Shown: positions 14,496 through 23,151, counted from the first letter of the stretch. The stretch: DNA of 51,678 nt from Bacillota bacterium (GCA_023397475.1 JAEWUD010000017.1:1-51678); one strand, 5' to 3'. Notes: generated by a model not told the origin, from the sequence alone. Numbers and translations: made by a program.

Positions 14496-15626
14496 TTATA
14501 CCCCGAAAATGTCACGGACCTTCTTAAAAAAGCCCTCGCGCTTCACATAATTCTTCTCGGTCATGGTTGCTTCAAACTGCCGCAGTTGTTCCTTCTGGGA
14601 TTCCGACAGATGCATCGGCACCTCAAGAACGAAGCGGGCTGTATGATCTCCCCTCGTATTCGGACGTGTTCTGACCGGAATGCCCTTGCCGCGAATGGTA
14701 TAGGTATCAAACGGTTGTGTGCCTTCCTTGATCCGAGTCGTTACCTTGCCGTCGATGGTCGGTATCTCAATATCTGCGCCAAGCGTCGCCTGCGCGTAGG
14801 TAATCGGTACATCACAGAAGGTGTTGTAATCTCTGCGTTCGAAAACCGGATGAGGCTTGACTTTGAACTGGATATAAAGGTCACCGTATGGCCCGCCGCG
14901 AACTCCGGGCTCGCCTTCCCCCTTGACAGGTAACATCTCGCCGGTGTTAACGCCGGCCGGAATTACAATACGCAGATCCTTCTTCTTGATCTTGCGCCCT
15001 CTGCCGCCGCAGGATGTACAGGGATTCCGGATAATGGTGCCTTTGCCGCCGCAAGCGGGACAGTCCCTCGTTACCATCGTCATGCCGAAAAGCGTCTGTG
15101 TCTGCTGCTGGACGCGGCCGTTGCCCTTACATGTCGGACAAGTTTCCGGCGTCGAGCCGGCCGCTGCTCCGGTGCCGGAGCAGGTATCACAGGTATCTTC
15201 CTTGCTGATCGAAATTGTCTTCTCGACACCAAACGCCGCTTCCATGAAATCCAGAGTCAGGCCGTACTTCAGATTCGCACCCTGCTCGGGTCCGCTTCTG
15301 CGTCTGCCGCCGCCTCCGAATGCACCGCCGAAAATCGAACCGAAAAGGTCGCCCAAATCGATGTCCTGGCCGGAGAAGCCGGAGAAGCCCTGCCCATCCA
15401 TACCCGCATGACCGTACTGGTCATACTGTCGTCTCTTATCCGCGTCTGAAAGCACGGCATACGCTTCGTTCGCCTCTTTGAACTTGGCTTCGGCTACCTT
15501 GTCATTCGGATTCAGGTCGGGGTGATATTGCTTGGCAAGCTTACGATAGGCCTTCTTCAGGTCATCTTCGGTCGCACCTTTGGCGACGCCAAGGACCTCA
15601 TAATAGTCACGCTTTTGTTCTGCCAA
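14496..15626 (-). CDS. dnaJ: Chaperone protein DnaJ (Hsp40)
   Basis: 376 residues. Co-chaperone that delivers substrates to DnaK and stimulates its ATPase. The J domain has HPD at 35-37; a Gly/Phe-rich linker (GFSGFSGQ, GGAFGGGGRRR) follows; four CxxCxGxG zinc motifs (CDTCSGTG, CPTCKGNG, CPACGGKG, CTSCGGRG) precede the C-terminal peptide-binding domains. The start codon is TTG at 15626, nine bases after a perfect GGAGG, and it gives the standard N-terminus MAEQKRDYYEVLGV. It lies between dnaK and prmA in the HrcA operon. Confidence 0.98.
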   Translation of the reverse strand: MAEQKRDYYEVLGVAKGATEDDLKKAYRKLAKQYHPDLNPNDKVAEAKFKEANEAYAVLSDADKRRQYDQYGHAGMDGQGFSGFSGQDIDLGDLFGSIFGGAFGGGGRRRSGPEQGANLKYGLTLDFMEAAFGVEKTISISKEDTCDTCSGTGAAAGSTPETCPTCKGNGRVQQQTQTLFGMTMVTRDCPACGGKGTIIRNPCTSCGGRGRKIKKKDLRIVIPAGVNTGEMLPVKGEGEPGVRGGPYGDLYIQFKVKPHPVFERRDYNTFCDVPITYAQATLGADIEIPTIDGKVTTRIKEGTQPFDTYTIRGKGIPVRTRPNTRGDHTARFVLEVPMHLSESQKEQLRQFEATMTEKNYVKREGFFKKVRDIFGV

Positions 15627-15669
15627 GGACGTATTCCTCCGTATCTTCTAAGATTCCTTACGGACGAAC

Positions 15670-15700
15670 GGGTATGGCAAAGAATATCTCTGCCATACCC
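15670..15700. other. Hairpin between dnaK and dnaJ
   Basis: GGGTATGGCA (15670-15679) and TGCCATACCC (15691-15700) pair perfectly, 10 bp with an 11-base loop, in the 101-base gap between dnaK and dnaJ. There is no T-tract, so it is more likely an RNA stability or processing element, or an attenuating hairpin lowering dnaJ relative to dnaK, than a terminator. Confidence 0.55.
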
Positions 15701-15727
15701 TGATCATCCTTATGTCGTGTCAGTATA

Positions 15728-17575
15728 TCAGAAATCGCCTCCGGCGTTCTTGAAGCCCTGGGAATCTCCCGTGGCATCAGCTCCGCCCTGTCCGTATCCG
15801 GTGAAGTCCTGGGGATTCGGCTGACCCTGAGCGTCGCCGGGATTTGCCTGAGAATAGAGCTTCTCGCTGACCTTGTAGAAGGCCTGCTGAACCGCTTCGG
15901 TCTCTGTCTTCATCGCATCGTAGTCGTTGGCGGCAATCGCAGCCTTCAGACGACCGAGAGCTTCCTCAACCGGCGCTTTGTCGGCGGCATCCACCTTGTC
16001 GCCAATCTCACCCAAGGTCTTCTCTGTCTGATAGACAGAAGACTCGGCATGATTCTTGATCTCAATCTCTTCCTTGCGCTTCTTGTCCTCCGCTGCGTGA
16101 AGCTCAGCTTCCTTAACGGCGGCGTTGATCTGATCTTCCGTCAGATTCGTGCTCGCGGTGATCGTAATCTTCTGCTCGCGGCCCGTACCCATATCCTTCG
16201 CGGTTACGTGAACGATACCGTTCGCGTCGATATCGAAGGTAACCTCAATCTGCGGGACACCGCGGGGTGCCGGAGCGATGCCATCGAGTATAAAGTTTCC
16301 GAGGGACTTGTTGTACTGCGCCATCTCGCGCTCACCCTGCAGAACATGAACATCCACCTGTGTCTGTCCGTCGGCTGCCGTGGAGTAGACCTGGCTCTTC
16401 TTTGTCGGGATGGTCGTATTGCGCTCGATCATCTTGGTGAAAACGCCGCCCATGGTCTCGATACCAAGGGAAAGAGGAGTGACGTCGAGAAGGAGAAGTC
16501 CCTTGACGTCGCCCGTCAGAACGGCCGCCTGGATTGCGGCGCCAACGGCGACGCACTCGTCGGGATTGATTCCCTTGAAGGGATCTTTGCCAAAATACTT
16601 CTTAACGGCATCCTGTACCGCGGGAATTCTCGTCGATCCGCCAACCAGAAGAATCTTCTGAATATCGCTCGGTGTCATGCCGGCATCACTCATCGCGCGG
16701 CGAACAGGCTCCATCGTCTTCTCAACCAGATCTCTTGTCAGCTCATCAAACTTCGCACGCGTCAGTGTCATGTCGAGGTGCTTCGGACCGGTGGCATCCG
16801 CTGTGATGTAGGCGAGGTTGATGTTTGACGTCGTTACGCCGGACAGTTCAATCTTGGCCTTCTCTGCGGCTTCACGAAGACGCTGCATCGCCATACGGTC
16901 ATTGCGAAGATCTACACCTTGATCCTTCTTGAAGGATTCAACGAGGAAATCCACGATCTTGTTGTCGAAGTCATCTCCGCCGAGTCGGTTGTTTCCGGCT
17001 GTCGCAAGAACCTCGAAGACACCGTCGCCGATCTCCAGGATTGATACGTCGAAGGTTCCGCCGCCTAAATCGAAGACGAGAATCTTCTGATCGGTTTCCT
17101 TATCGAGACCATAGGCAAGAGATGCGGCCGTCGGCTCGTTGATAATACGCAGAACATCGAGTCCGGCGATACGGCCGGCATCCTTCGTGGCCTGACGCTG
17201 TGCGTCAGAGAAGTACGCGGGAACTGTAATGACAGCCTGCGTGACCGGTTGTCCGAGATACGCTTCCGCATCGCTCTTGAGCTTCGTCAGAATCATTGCG
17301 GAGATCTCCTGCGGAGAGTACTGCTTATCGTCGATGCTTACTTTGTAGTTAGATCCCATCTCGCGCTTGATGGACTGTACCGTACGGTCGGGATTCGTAA
17401 CCGCCTGTCTCTTGGCGACCTGTCCGATCAGACGCTCGCCGGTCTTGGAGAATGCGACGACGGACGGTGTCGTGCGGTTGCCCTCCGGATTCGGGATAAC
17501 GACAGCTTCGCTTCCCTCCATAACTGCAACGCAAGAGTTTGTTGTTCCTAAGTCAATTCCTATTACCTTTGCCAT
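15728..17575 (-). CDS. dnaK: Chaperone protein DnaK (Hsp70)
   Basis: 615 residues, the length usual for Firmicutes DnaK (no Gram-negative-type insertion in the ATPase domain). The N-terminus MAKVIGIDLGTTNSCVAVME, IINEPTAASLAYGLDK and VFDLGGGTFDVS are Hsp70 ATPase signatures; the substrate-binding domain starts near DVTPLSLGIET, and the C-terminal tail is Gly/Gln/Asn-rich. GGAGG lies 9 bases before ATG 17575. With GrpE and DnaJ it forms the main folding machine of the cytoplasm; expression is under HrcA/CIRCE through the operon promoter at 19932-19960. Confidence 0.99.
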   Translation of the reverse strand: MAKVIGIDLGTTNSCVAVMEGSEAVVIPNPEGNRTTPSVVAFSKTGERLIGQVAKRQAVTNPDRTVQSIKREMGSNYKVSIDDKQYSPQEISAMILTKLKSDAEAYLGQPVTQAVITVPAYFSDAQRQATKDAGRIAGLDVLRIINEPTAASLAYGLDKETDQKILVFDLGGGTFDVSILEIGDGVFEVLATAGNNRLGGDDFDNKIVDFLVESFKKDQGVDLRNDRMAMQRLREAAEKAKIELSGVTTSNINLAYITADATGPKHLDMTLTRAKFDELTRDLVEKTMEPVRRAMSDAGMTPSDIQKILLVGGSTRIPAVQDAVKKYFGKDPFKGINPDECVAVGAAIQAAVLTGDVKGLLLLDVTPLSLGIETMGGVFTKMIERNTTIPTKKSQVYSTAADGQTQVDVHVLQGEREMAQYNKSLGNFILDGIAPAPRGVPQIEVTFDIDANGIVHVTAKDMGTGREQKITITASTNLTEDQINAAVKEAELHAAEDKKRKEEIEIKNHAESSVYQTEKTLGEIGDKVDAADKAPVEEALGRLKAAIAANDYDAMKTETEAVQQAFYKVSEKLYSQANPGDAQGQPNPQDFTGYGQGGADATGDSQGFKNAGGDF

Positions 17576-17599
17576 ATTCTTATCCTCCGATTCTCATCC

Positions 17600-18205
17600 T
17601 TATGCTTTGGTTTCCATGATCTGATCCACGATGCCGTACTCGACTGCTTCTTCCGCTGTCATCCAATTGTCACGGTCGGTATCCTGCGCGATCCGCTCGA
17701 TCGGCTGACCCGTTCTCTCGGCGAGGATCTTATTAAGTCTGTCCTTTGTTCTCTGAATGTGCTGCGCCGCAATCTGAATGTCCGTCGTCTGACCCTGAGC
17801 TCCGCCCGACGGCTGGTGGATCATAACCTCTGCATTCGGGAGAATAAAGCGCTTACCCTTGGCACCGGCCGCAAGCAGGAAGGCTCCCATCGAAGCCGCC
17901 ATACCCATACAGATCGTCTGAACGTCGGGCTTGATGTGCTGCATCGTATCGAAAATCATCAGGCCGTCCGAAACAGATCCGCCGGGACTGTTGATATAGA
18001 ACTGGATATCTTTATCCGGATCTTCCGCCGCAAGGAAAAGAAGCTGCGCTGTGATCAGACTGGCCGTCACATAGTTGACCTCTTCGGAAAGGATGACAAT
18101 TCTCTCCTTCAGAAGACGCGAATAAATATCGTAAGCTCTCTCGCCGCGGTTTGTCGATTCAATAACAGTAGGTACCAGAGTTGATTTCGGTAACATGTTT
18201 TCCAT
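17600..18205 (-). CDS. clpP: ATP-dependent Clp protease proteolytic subunit
   Basis: 201 residues. A serine peptidase that forms the tetradecameric barrel used with ClpX/ClpC ATPases. The catalytic Ser105 is in GMAASMGAF, His130 in VMIHQPSGGAQGQ, and the Asp is in the DTDRD box (about 175); INSPGGSVSDG and the C-terminal AVEYGIVD are typical. AAGGAG lies 7 bases before ATG 18205. The gene sits between grpE and dnaK, an uncommon place: it is normally a separate locus with tig/clpX or alone. Here it should be heat-induced through HrcA. It starts just 17 bases before the end of the grpE gap, so there is no room for a separate promoter. Confidence 0.97.
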   Translation of the reverse strand: MENMLPKSTLVPTVIESTNRGERAYDIYSRLLKERIVILSEEVNYVTASLITAQLLFLAAEDPDKDIQFYINSPGGSVSDGLMIFDTMQHIKPDVQTICMGMAASMGAFLLAAGAKGKRFILPNAEVMIHQPSGGAQGQTTDIQIAAQHIQRTKDRLNKILAERTGQPIERIAQDTDRDNWMTAEEAVEYGIVDQIMETKA

Positions 18206-18222
18206 AACAATTCTCCTTTATA

Positions 18223-18810
18223 TTAATTTGCAACTTGAACCATCGTATGTCGTAAGATCTTGTCACCCTTTCTGTATCCCTTCTGGAACACCTGGGCGAC
18301 CGATTGTTCGTCGAGTGAATCGTCATCTATGTGAGCGACCGCCGCGTGGAGGTTGGGATCAAACGGCGTACCGGTCTCGCAGCAGATCACCTCTACGCCG
18401 AGCTTCGTCATGACGTCGAGCGTCTGCTGATAGATCCTGTCCATTCCCTCCGTGGCTGCCGGGGTTGTCGTGTCCGGATTCTCTCTCATATAAGCAAGCC
18501 CTCTCTCGAAATTATCGAGGACAGACAGCCATTCCTTCGCTACATCGCAAACCGCCTCCGTATAAAGAGATTCTCTCTCCTTCTGTGAGCGCTTGCGAAA
18601 ATTGTCATACTCCGCCAAAAGGCGCATGTATCGATCCTTCAACTCGCAAAGTTCGGCATCCCGGGGATCTGACGTCTGATCGTCACAGCATGTGCCGTCA
18701 CCTTCCGCAGCCGTCGCATTCATGTCGGCGCTATTCTCTGCCACCGATTCGTTCTCCGGCGTAACGGGCTTCTTCCCGTGCTCCTTGTCTTTGTTCGCGG
18801 CTCTCTTCAT
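18223..18810 (-). CDS. grpE: GrpE nucleotide-exchange factor
   Basis: 195 residues. It releases ADP from DnaK and acts as a thermosensor dimer. A charged low-complexity head (about 1-50) is followed by a long coiled coil (ELCELKDRYMRLLAEYDNFRKR) and the C-terminal beta domain with HAAVAHIDDDS and VFQKGYRKGDKILRHTMVQV. ATG 18810 overlaps the hrcA stop (ATGA) and has GGAGG upstream. It is the second gene of the HrcA operon. Confidence 0.97.
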   Translation of the reverse strand: MKRAANKDKEHGKKPVTPENESVAENSADMNATAAEGDGTCCDDQTSDPRDAELCELKDRYMRLLAEYDNFRKRSQKERESLYTEAVCDVAKEWLSVLDNFERGLAYMRENPDTTTPAATEGMDRIYQQTLDVMTKLGVEVICCETGTPFDPNLHAAVAHIDDDSLDEQSVAQVFQKGYRKGDKILRHTMVQVAN

Positions 18811-19871
18811 TCCTCTTGACCTCCGTCTGTATTCTTCAGTATCTTGAGTTGTTCATCCATCGTGGTCCGCACGAAATTGATCTGCGAGATGACCTTGGCA
18901 TAGTCCATTCGCTTCGGTCCGATAACGCCGATATTCCCGGCGATCCGGTCCCCGACGTGATATGTCGTCGTGACAAAGCTGCAGTCCTTCAAACCCTCGA
19001 GCTGAATCTCCTGTCCGATGCGGATCATGAACTTGGGTGTCGGCTGGTTCTCCGCCACCTCTGTAACATAGCCGGCGATCATGCCGTCCTTCGTCAACGT
19101 ATCGAAAAGATTCCGCGCACGGGAATTATCATGGAACTCCGGGTAACAGAGCATCTGATTGGTCCCATCCATGTAGACCTCGAGATTATCCGCCTGCTTG
19201 ATCGCCGTGTACGTCTCATAGAGGATCTGGTTCAGAAGCATGTCCGGGATATTCGTCCCCTTAACAGCCGATGTCACCGTGATCAGAGAGATCTCTTCAA
19301 GGGGACGTCCGCAAAGACCGCTCTCGACGGCCTTGGAGACGGTATACAACTGTTCGGCAGAAAGGAAATCCGGCACGCGGGCAATCTTATCCTTCACAAC
19401 ACCGGCGGAGAGTACGACAACAACGAGAACCTTGCCCGGCTCGATCATCAACATCTTGAGCTGTGTGAGGTAGCTCTTGCGAAGTCGCGGCGTCAGAGCG
19501 AGAGACACATATCCGGTATTCTCCGCCAGGGCACTCGAAGCGTTGCGCAACAGACCGCTGATCTCCTGGAAACTCTCCGTGATCCGGTGCCGGATCACAT
19601 TCTCTTCCTGAGGTGTTAATGTGTCGACATGCATCAGCGAGTCTACATACTCGCGATAACCCTTATCTGATGGGATACGTCCTGCGGAGGTGTGCGGCTG
19701 CTCCAAATACCCGAGTTCTTCTAAGTCCGCCATCTCGTTGCGAACCGTGGCAGAGCTGAGCTGGAAGTCATGGCGGGCGACGAGTGCCTTGGATGCCACA
19801 GGTTCGGCCGTCTCGATATAATCATCGACGATCGCCTGAAGAATCTTCTGTTTGCGATAATCCAGAGCCAT
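18807..19871 (-). CDS. hrcA: Heat-inducible transcription repressor HrcA
   Basis: 354 residues. It binds CIRCE and represses the chaperone genes; GroEL stabilises it. The N-terminal winged helix (KILQAIVDDYIETAEPVASK, LSSATVRNEMADLEELGYL) and the central GAF-like region are recognisable, and HTSAGRIPSDKGYREYVD is a family signature. AGGAGG lies directly before ATG 19871. It is the first gene of its operon and autoregulated: a perfect CIRCE lies 30 bases upstream. Confidence 0.98.
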   Translation of the reverse strand: MALDYRKQKILQAIVDDYIETAEPVASKALVARHDFQLSSATVRNEMADLEELGYLEQPHTSAGRIPSDKGYREYVDSLMHVDTLTPQEENVIRHRITESFQEISGLLRNASSALAENTGYVSLALTPRLRKSYLTQLKMLMIEPGKVLVVVVLSAGVVKDKIARVPDFLSAEQLYTVSKAVESGLCGRPLEEISLITVTSAVKGTNIPDMLLNQILYETYTAIKQADNLEVYMDGTNQMLCYPEFHDNSRARNLFDTLTKDGMIAGYVTEVAENQPTPKFMIRIGQEIQLEGLKDCSFVTTTYHVGDRIAGNIGVIGPKRMDYAKVISQINFVRTTMDEQLKILKNTDGGQEE

Positions 19872-19900
19872 AATCGTTCCTCCTTCCGCTCACAAAATGC

Positions 19901-19927
19901 TTAGCACTCGATGTGGGCGAGTGCTAA
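19901..19927. promoter_or_regulatory. CIRCE operator
   Basis: TTAGCACTC (19901-19909), nine bases, GAGTGCTAA (19919-19927): an exact match to the consensus CIRCE inverted repeat bound by HrcA. It lies just downstream of the -10 box of the hrcA promoter. Confidence 0.98.
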
Positions 19928-19931
19928 AAAC

Positions 19932-19960
19932 AATGTAACATGATAGTCAAGGAATGTCAA
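19932..19960 (-). promoter_or_regulatory. Promoter of the hrcA operon
   Basis: TTGACA (19960-19955), 17 bases, TACATT (19937-19932) on the minus strand, a vegetative-type promoter. The start point would fall within or next to CIRCE. Confidence 0.8.
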
Positions 19961-20060
19961 ACGAAATGACAAGAAAATTCTGCGGCTTTTTCGAGGCAAG
20001 CTTTGTCGTAAGTTTTTGTTCCTACACGCGAAAAATATGAGCGTGCGCTGCCGTTAAAAA

Positions 20061-21230
20061 CTACTCGCCCAATCCGACAAAGGCGCGAAAAACTTCGTTC
20101 GCAAAATCGAATCCGCGTTCGGACAACCTATATATGCCGCATGTTTCGACGATAAGATTTTTCTCAAGTAGATCTTGCAACTCGTTGCCGAACCGCTCCC
20201 TCGGCAGATAACCGAATCGTCGGCGAAAAACATCCTCGTCAATACCCACGGTCATCCGAAAGCCGAGGAGCATTGCCTCGGCGGCGGCTTCCTCCGGGCA
20301 GATCTCTTCTTCCTCGCTAACTGCGTCCTCCGGATTCGAACCTTCCTGGGTCATAACGCGAATATACGTCTCGAGATCTGTCGTATTTCCACGGCGAATA
20401 CCCTCCCGGTACGCGTGTGCCCCGCAACCGAAACCGTAATAGGGCAGCGCGTTCCAATACACCGTATTGTGACGGCTCTCCCTTCCGGGTTTACAGAAAT
20501 TACTGATCTCATATCGATGATATCCATTGATTTCGAGTTCATGCACGACTCTATGATACATCTCCCGCTCGTCGCCGTCCGACGGCAGAGCATCGTCATC
20601 TTTCGCATATTTGGCAAAAAACGGCGTTCCTTCCTCGATCGACAGCGCGTAAACGGATACGTGTTCGACACCGTGTGTGATGAGCTTCGTAAGAGAATCC
20701 AGCACATCCCCCATTGTCTGTCCGGGAAGTCCGGTCATTAAGTCACCGCTGATATTTGTGAATCCCGCTTCCCGCGCAGCCTGAATTGCGGTTCGCGCAT
20801 CGTCACCGGTATGTATCCGGCCGATCGCTCGAAGAAGCGTGTCAGAGAAGCTCTGTACGCCAAAGGAGATCCGATTGAATCCTCCCGCTCGCATTTCCGC
20901 AAGGGACTCACGCGTCACCGTGCCCGGATTGGCTTCGATTGTAATCTCTGCGTCCGGCGTAAATCCGCAGACGGAAGAGAGAGTGTCAAGAATACGAACC
21001 AGAGACTGGGACTTCATGCAGCTCGGAGTCCCTCCGCCGAAGTAAATCGTCGAAAGGGGAATCTTCTTTTCGCTCGTCCGGCAAGTTCTCCGGATTTCCT
21101 CGCAAACCGCTTCGACGTAATCGTCCATCCGGTCTTTTCTGCCGGCATAGGATACAAAGTCACAATAACCGCACTTGCTCTCACAGAACGGAATGTGTAC
21201 ATATGCCGACGTCGGTATCTCGTTGATCAT
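20061..21230 (-). CDS. hemW: HemW-like radical SAM protein (heme chaperone)
   Basis: 389 residues from ATG 21230, which overlaps the stop of the preceding gene (ATGA) and has AGAGG 8 bases upstream. The radical SAM cysteines are Cys16, Cys20 and Cys23 (FCESKCGYCDF); GGGTPS follows, as in HemW/HemN. The N-terminus is of the HemW type, lacking the extra N-terminal part of true coproporphyrinogen oxidase HemN, so transfer of heme is the better guess than its oxidation. A HemN C-terminal domain is present. hemW next to hrcA is conserved in many Firmicutes, although lepA, its usual other neighbour, lies elsewhere here. Confidence 0.93.
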   Translation of the reverse strand: MINEIPTSAYVHIPFCESKCGYCDFVSYAGRKDRMDDYVEAVCEEIRRTCRTSEKKIPLSTIYFGGGTPSCMKSQSLVRILDTLSSVCGFTPDAEITIEANPGTVTRESLAEMRAGGFNRISFGVQSFSDTLLRAIGRIHTGDDARTAIQAAREAGFTNISGDLMTGLPGQTMGDVLDSLTKLITHGVEHVSVYALSIEEGTPFFAKYAKDDDALPSDGDEREMYHRVVHELEINGYHRYEISNFCKPGRESRHNTVYWNALPYYGFGCGAHAYREGIRRGNTTDLETYIRVMTQEGSNPEDAVSEEEEICPEEAAAEAMLLGFRMTVGIDEDVFRRRFGYLPRERFGNELQDLLEKNLIVETCGIYRLSERGFDFANEVFRAFVGLGE

Positions 21231-21898
21231 GCGTTCTTCCTCTCCGCGTATCGCATGACCGCGGTAAATTCGCGAGCGAATGCAAGAAAACTCGGAGACA
21301 AATTGCTCGCCGGGTCCAGATAAGGCGAGATCTTCTCGGCCCATTCATATTTGTACTGTCCGATCGCGGGATATCCGACCCGGATCAACGAGGGGGCTCT
21401 CTCTCGAAGAATCGCGTGACAGAGCACCTCCCAGGTACCGCAGACACTGTCCTGTTCATAGGCGGACAAGACACCTCGATCCGCATCGGGATACGCCGCC
21501 AGAATCGCTTTGCGATCTGCCAGAAGCCATGACTCTGTTTCCTCGACGCAGACACCGATCACATGGGAAAGACCCGGAGCATAACGCAAAGCGTGTACGG
21601 CAAGCATATCATGAATCTCCGCAAAAGGAAGATTGTCAGAATCCATAATCACAACAAGGGTGAAGTCGGAGCCGGCGTACACCCTGTCATAGGCGCGAAG
21701 CTTTGCCGGCAGCAGATCCAGAAGGCCCGACGCGTAACGTCCCGGCTTCGCGTATGGATTCTCCGGGAGATCTCCCTTACCCCGATGCGGCCGCAAAGAA
21801 AGCGAGAAGTCGGAAAATCGCGACTGCGCCATTTTACGAATCAGCGTCTCAACGACAATTCCACCGGACTTGTCCTCTGTCAGCACCTCAAAATGCAT
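21227..21898 (-). CDS. DUF4276-family (TOPRIM/RloB-like) protein
   Basis: 223 residues. The N-terminal glutamate motif (EVLTEDKSG, Glu8), the Asp pair in VVIMDSDN (Asp86, Asp88) and the downstream ECxE-like box VCVEETESWLLAD (about 118-127) fit the DUF4276/RloB fold, considered a TOPRIM-like nuclease relative. Such proteins usually travel with an OLD-like AAA ATPase, and one is encoded 15 bases upstream here. The start ATG 21898 has GGGAAGAG directly before it; the stop overlaps the hemW start (ATGA). Base composition matches the neighbours, so recent transfer is not evident. A likely role is the nuclease or effector part of a two-component ATPase-TOPRIM system, by inference from the family. 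Confidence 0.75.
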   Translation of the reverse strand: MHFEVLTEDKSGGIVVETLIRKMAQSRFSDFSLSLRPHRGKGDLPENPYAKPGRYASGLLDLLPAKLRAYDRVYAGSDFTLVVIMDSDNLPFAEIHDMLAVHALRYAPGLSHVIGVCVEETESWLLADRKAILAAYPDADRGVLSAYEQDSVCGTWEVLCHAILRERAPSLIRVGYPAIGQYKYEWAEKISPYLDPASNLSPSFLAFAREFTAVMRYAERKNA

Positions 21899-21913
21899 CT
21901 CTTCCCGCCATCC

Positions 21914-23125
21914 TTATTCGTCAAAATGTCCCGCATACCAGATGGCGCCCATCCCGACGCCCTGCCGGTACATCTCGGAAACGATCGGCACGGCACCGGC
22001 ACACGCTATGCCTACCTGATTCTCTTCCTCCTCGAAGCGTTTGAATACCCAGACCTCATGAGGAGCCAGCGATTCCAGAATATACGGATTATGTGTGGTG
22101 AACATGATCTGCGAGAACGGATAACGCATGGAATAGTCGCGGAACTCCGCGGCCAGAACATCGACCATATCATGATACAGGCCCATATCCGGCGTCTCCA
22201 CACAGATTAACGGCCTAGGTGTCGGGTCCGCCAGGAGCAAGAGGTAGAGGAACAGTTTATCCGGACTCTTCCGGAAGGATGCAGGCAGCGAAGAGGCAGA
22301 TTTGCGGATCGCGGGGATCTTGTCTCCGATATGTCGGATGACCTCTTCGTAACGATCTTTGTCCTCCGAAAGATAGTATTGCAGGACGTTCTCGAGATTG
22401 GATCCCGTAGTATTCAGATGTTTGTGTCCGCCGGGCGCCACCGTCGTCCCGTTGCCTTTTTTCGCGGTCTCGCAAGAGAAACAGCAGAAGTACCAATGGG
22501 AAATCTCCCGGTACACAGAGGAGAGTTCCGGACACGATACAAGAGCTCCGTAAGATCTTACCGCGGATACCCGCTTGTCCGTGACGCCTCCGGGAATGCT
22601 TTGTCCTCCGCAAAAGACCGTCCCTGTTCCGTCAGTCAGGTCGAGAAGCATCTGATGTTCGGATTCTCCGGATGAATTCTTCCGAATTCTCTCCATCCTC
22701 TCCTTCGCATAGTACGGGCGACCATACGCGTCGCAATCAAAATCGACCGCATAATACACATAGACTCCCTCGGGCGAAGGGTCACCGTTTGTACTCGAAA
22801 GTAAAAAGAGACATTCGAATGACATCGCGAGTTCTTTCTCATGCAAAAGTTTGTTGTAACCTTGTCGGCCTTTCTGAATGGACGCCTGGGGACATCCCAT
22901 CGTCGTACAGTCGCAAAGGAAGGACAGGGCATCAAAAAAAGAGCTCTTACCGGTCGCATTTCTGCCGATAAAAGCCGTCAGGTTCGCAAATGCAAAGGCA
23001 GGTTGAAGACCGGCTGACATGATCGACGTCGGATCCTCTATATCCCGTTCTAAATCTTCCGGTAAAATACCTGCCTTACTGTCTGAGAAAATGGAATAAT
23101 TGCGGATGCGAATGCCGAGAAGCAT
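21914..23125 (-). CDS. OLD/RecF-like AAA family ATPase (AAA_15/AAA_21 type)
   Basis: 403 residues. The Walker A is GRNATGKSS (54-62) after the typical N-terminal strand (IRIRNYSIF, NLTAFIGRNATGKSSF). Walker B is LICVETPDMGLYHD (306-319) and the switch histidine is in FTTHNPYILESL (342-353); a degenerate signature (KSPDKLFLYLLLLAD) precedes Walker B. The order Walker A, long insertion, signature, Walker B, THNP is that of OLD-like/RecF ABC ATPases found in anti-phage systems. Thr311 stands where these ATPases normally have the second acidic residue after Walker B. A strong GGAGGTGA lies 5 bases before ATG 23125. It is cotranscribed with the DUF4276 gene and with the coaD-side genes. Confidence 0.82.
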   Translation of the reverse strand: MLLGIRIRNYSIFSDSKAGILPEDLERDIEDPTSIMSAGLQPAFAFANLTAFIGRNATGKSSFFDALSFLCDCTTMGCPQASIQKGRQGYNKLLHEKELAMSFECLFLLSSTNGDPSPEGVYVYYAVDFDCDAYGRPYYAKERMERIRKNSSGESEHQMLLDLTDGTGTVFCGGQSIPGGVTDKRVSAVRSYGALVSCPELSSVYREISHWYFCCFSCETAKKGNGTTVAPGGHKHLNTTGSNLENVLQYYLSEDKDRYEEVIRHIGDKIPAIRKSASSLPASFRKSPDKLFLYLLLLADPTPRPLICVETPDMGLYHDMVDVLAAEFRDYSMRYPFSQIMFTTHNPYILESLAPHEVWVFKRFEEEENQVGIACAGAVPIVSEMYRQGVGMGAIWYAGHFDE

Positions 23126-23151
23126 AGGTCACCTCCGGATCATCAGCTAAA

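Noticed and set aside
20061..21230. Oxygen-independent coproporphyrinogen oxidase HemN
   Set aside because: The protein lacks the N-terminal part typical of HemN and no other heme-synthesis gene is near; its position before hrcA is that of hemW.
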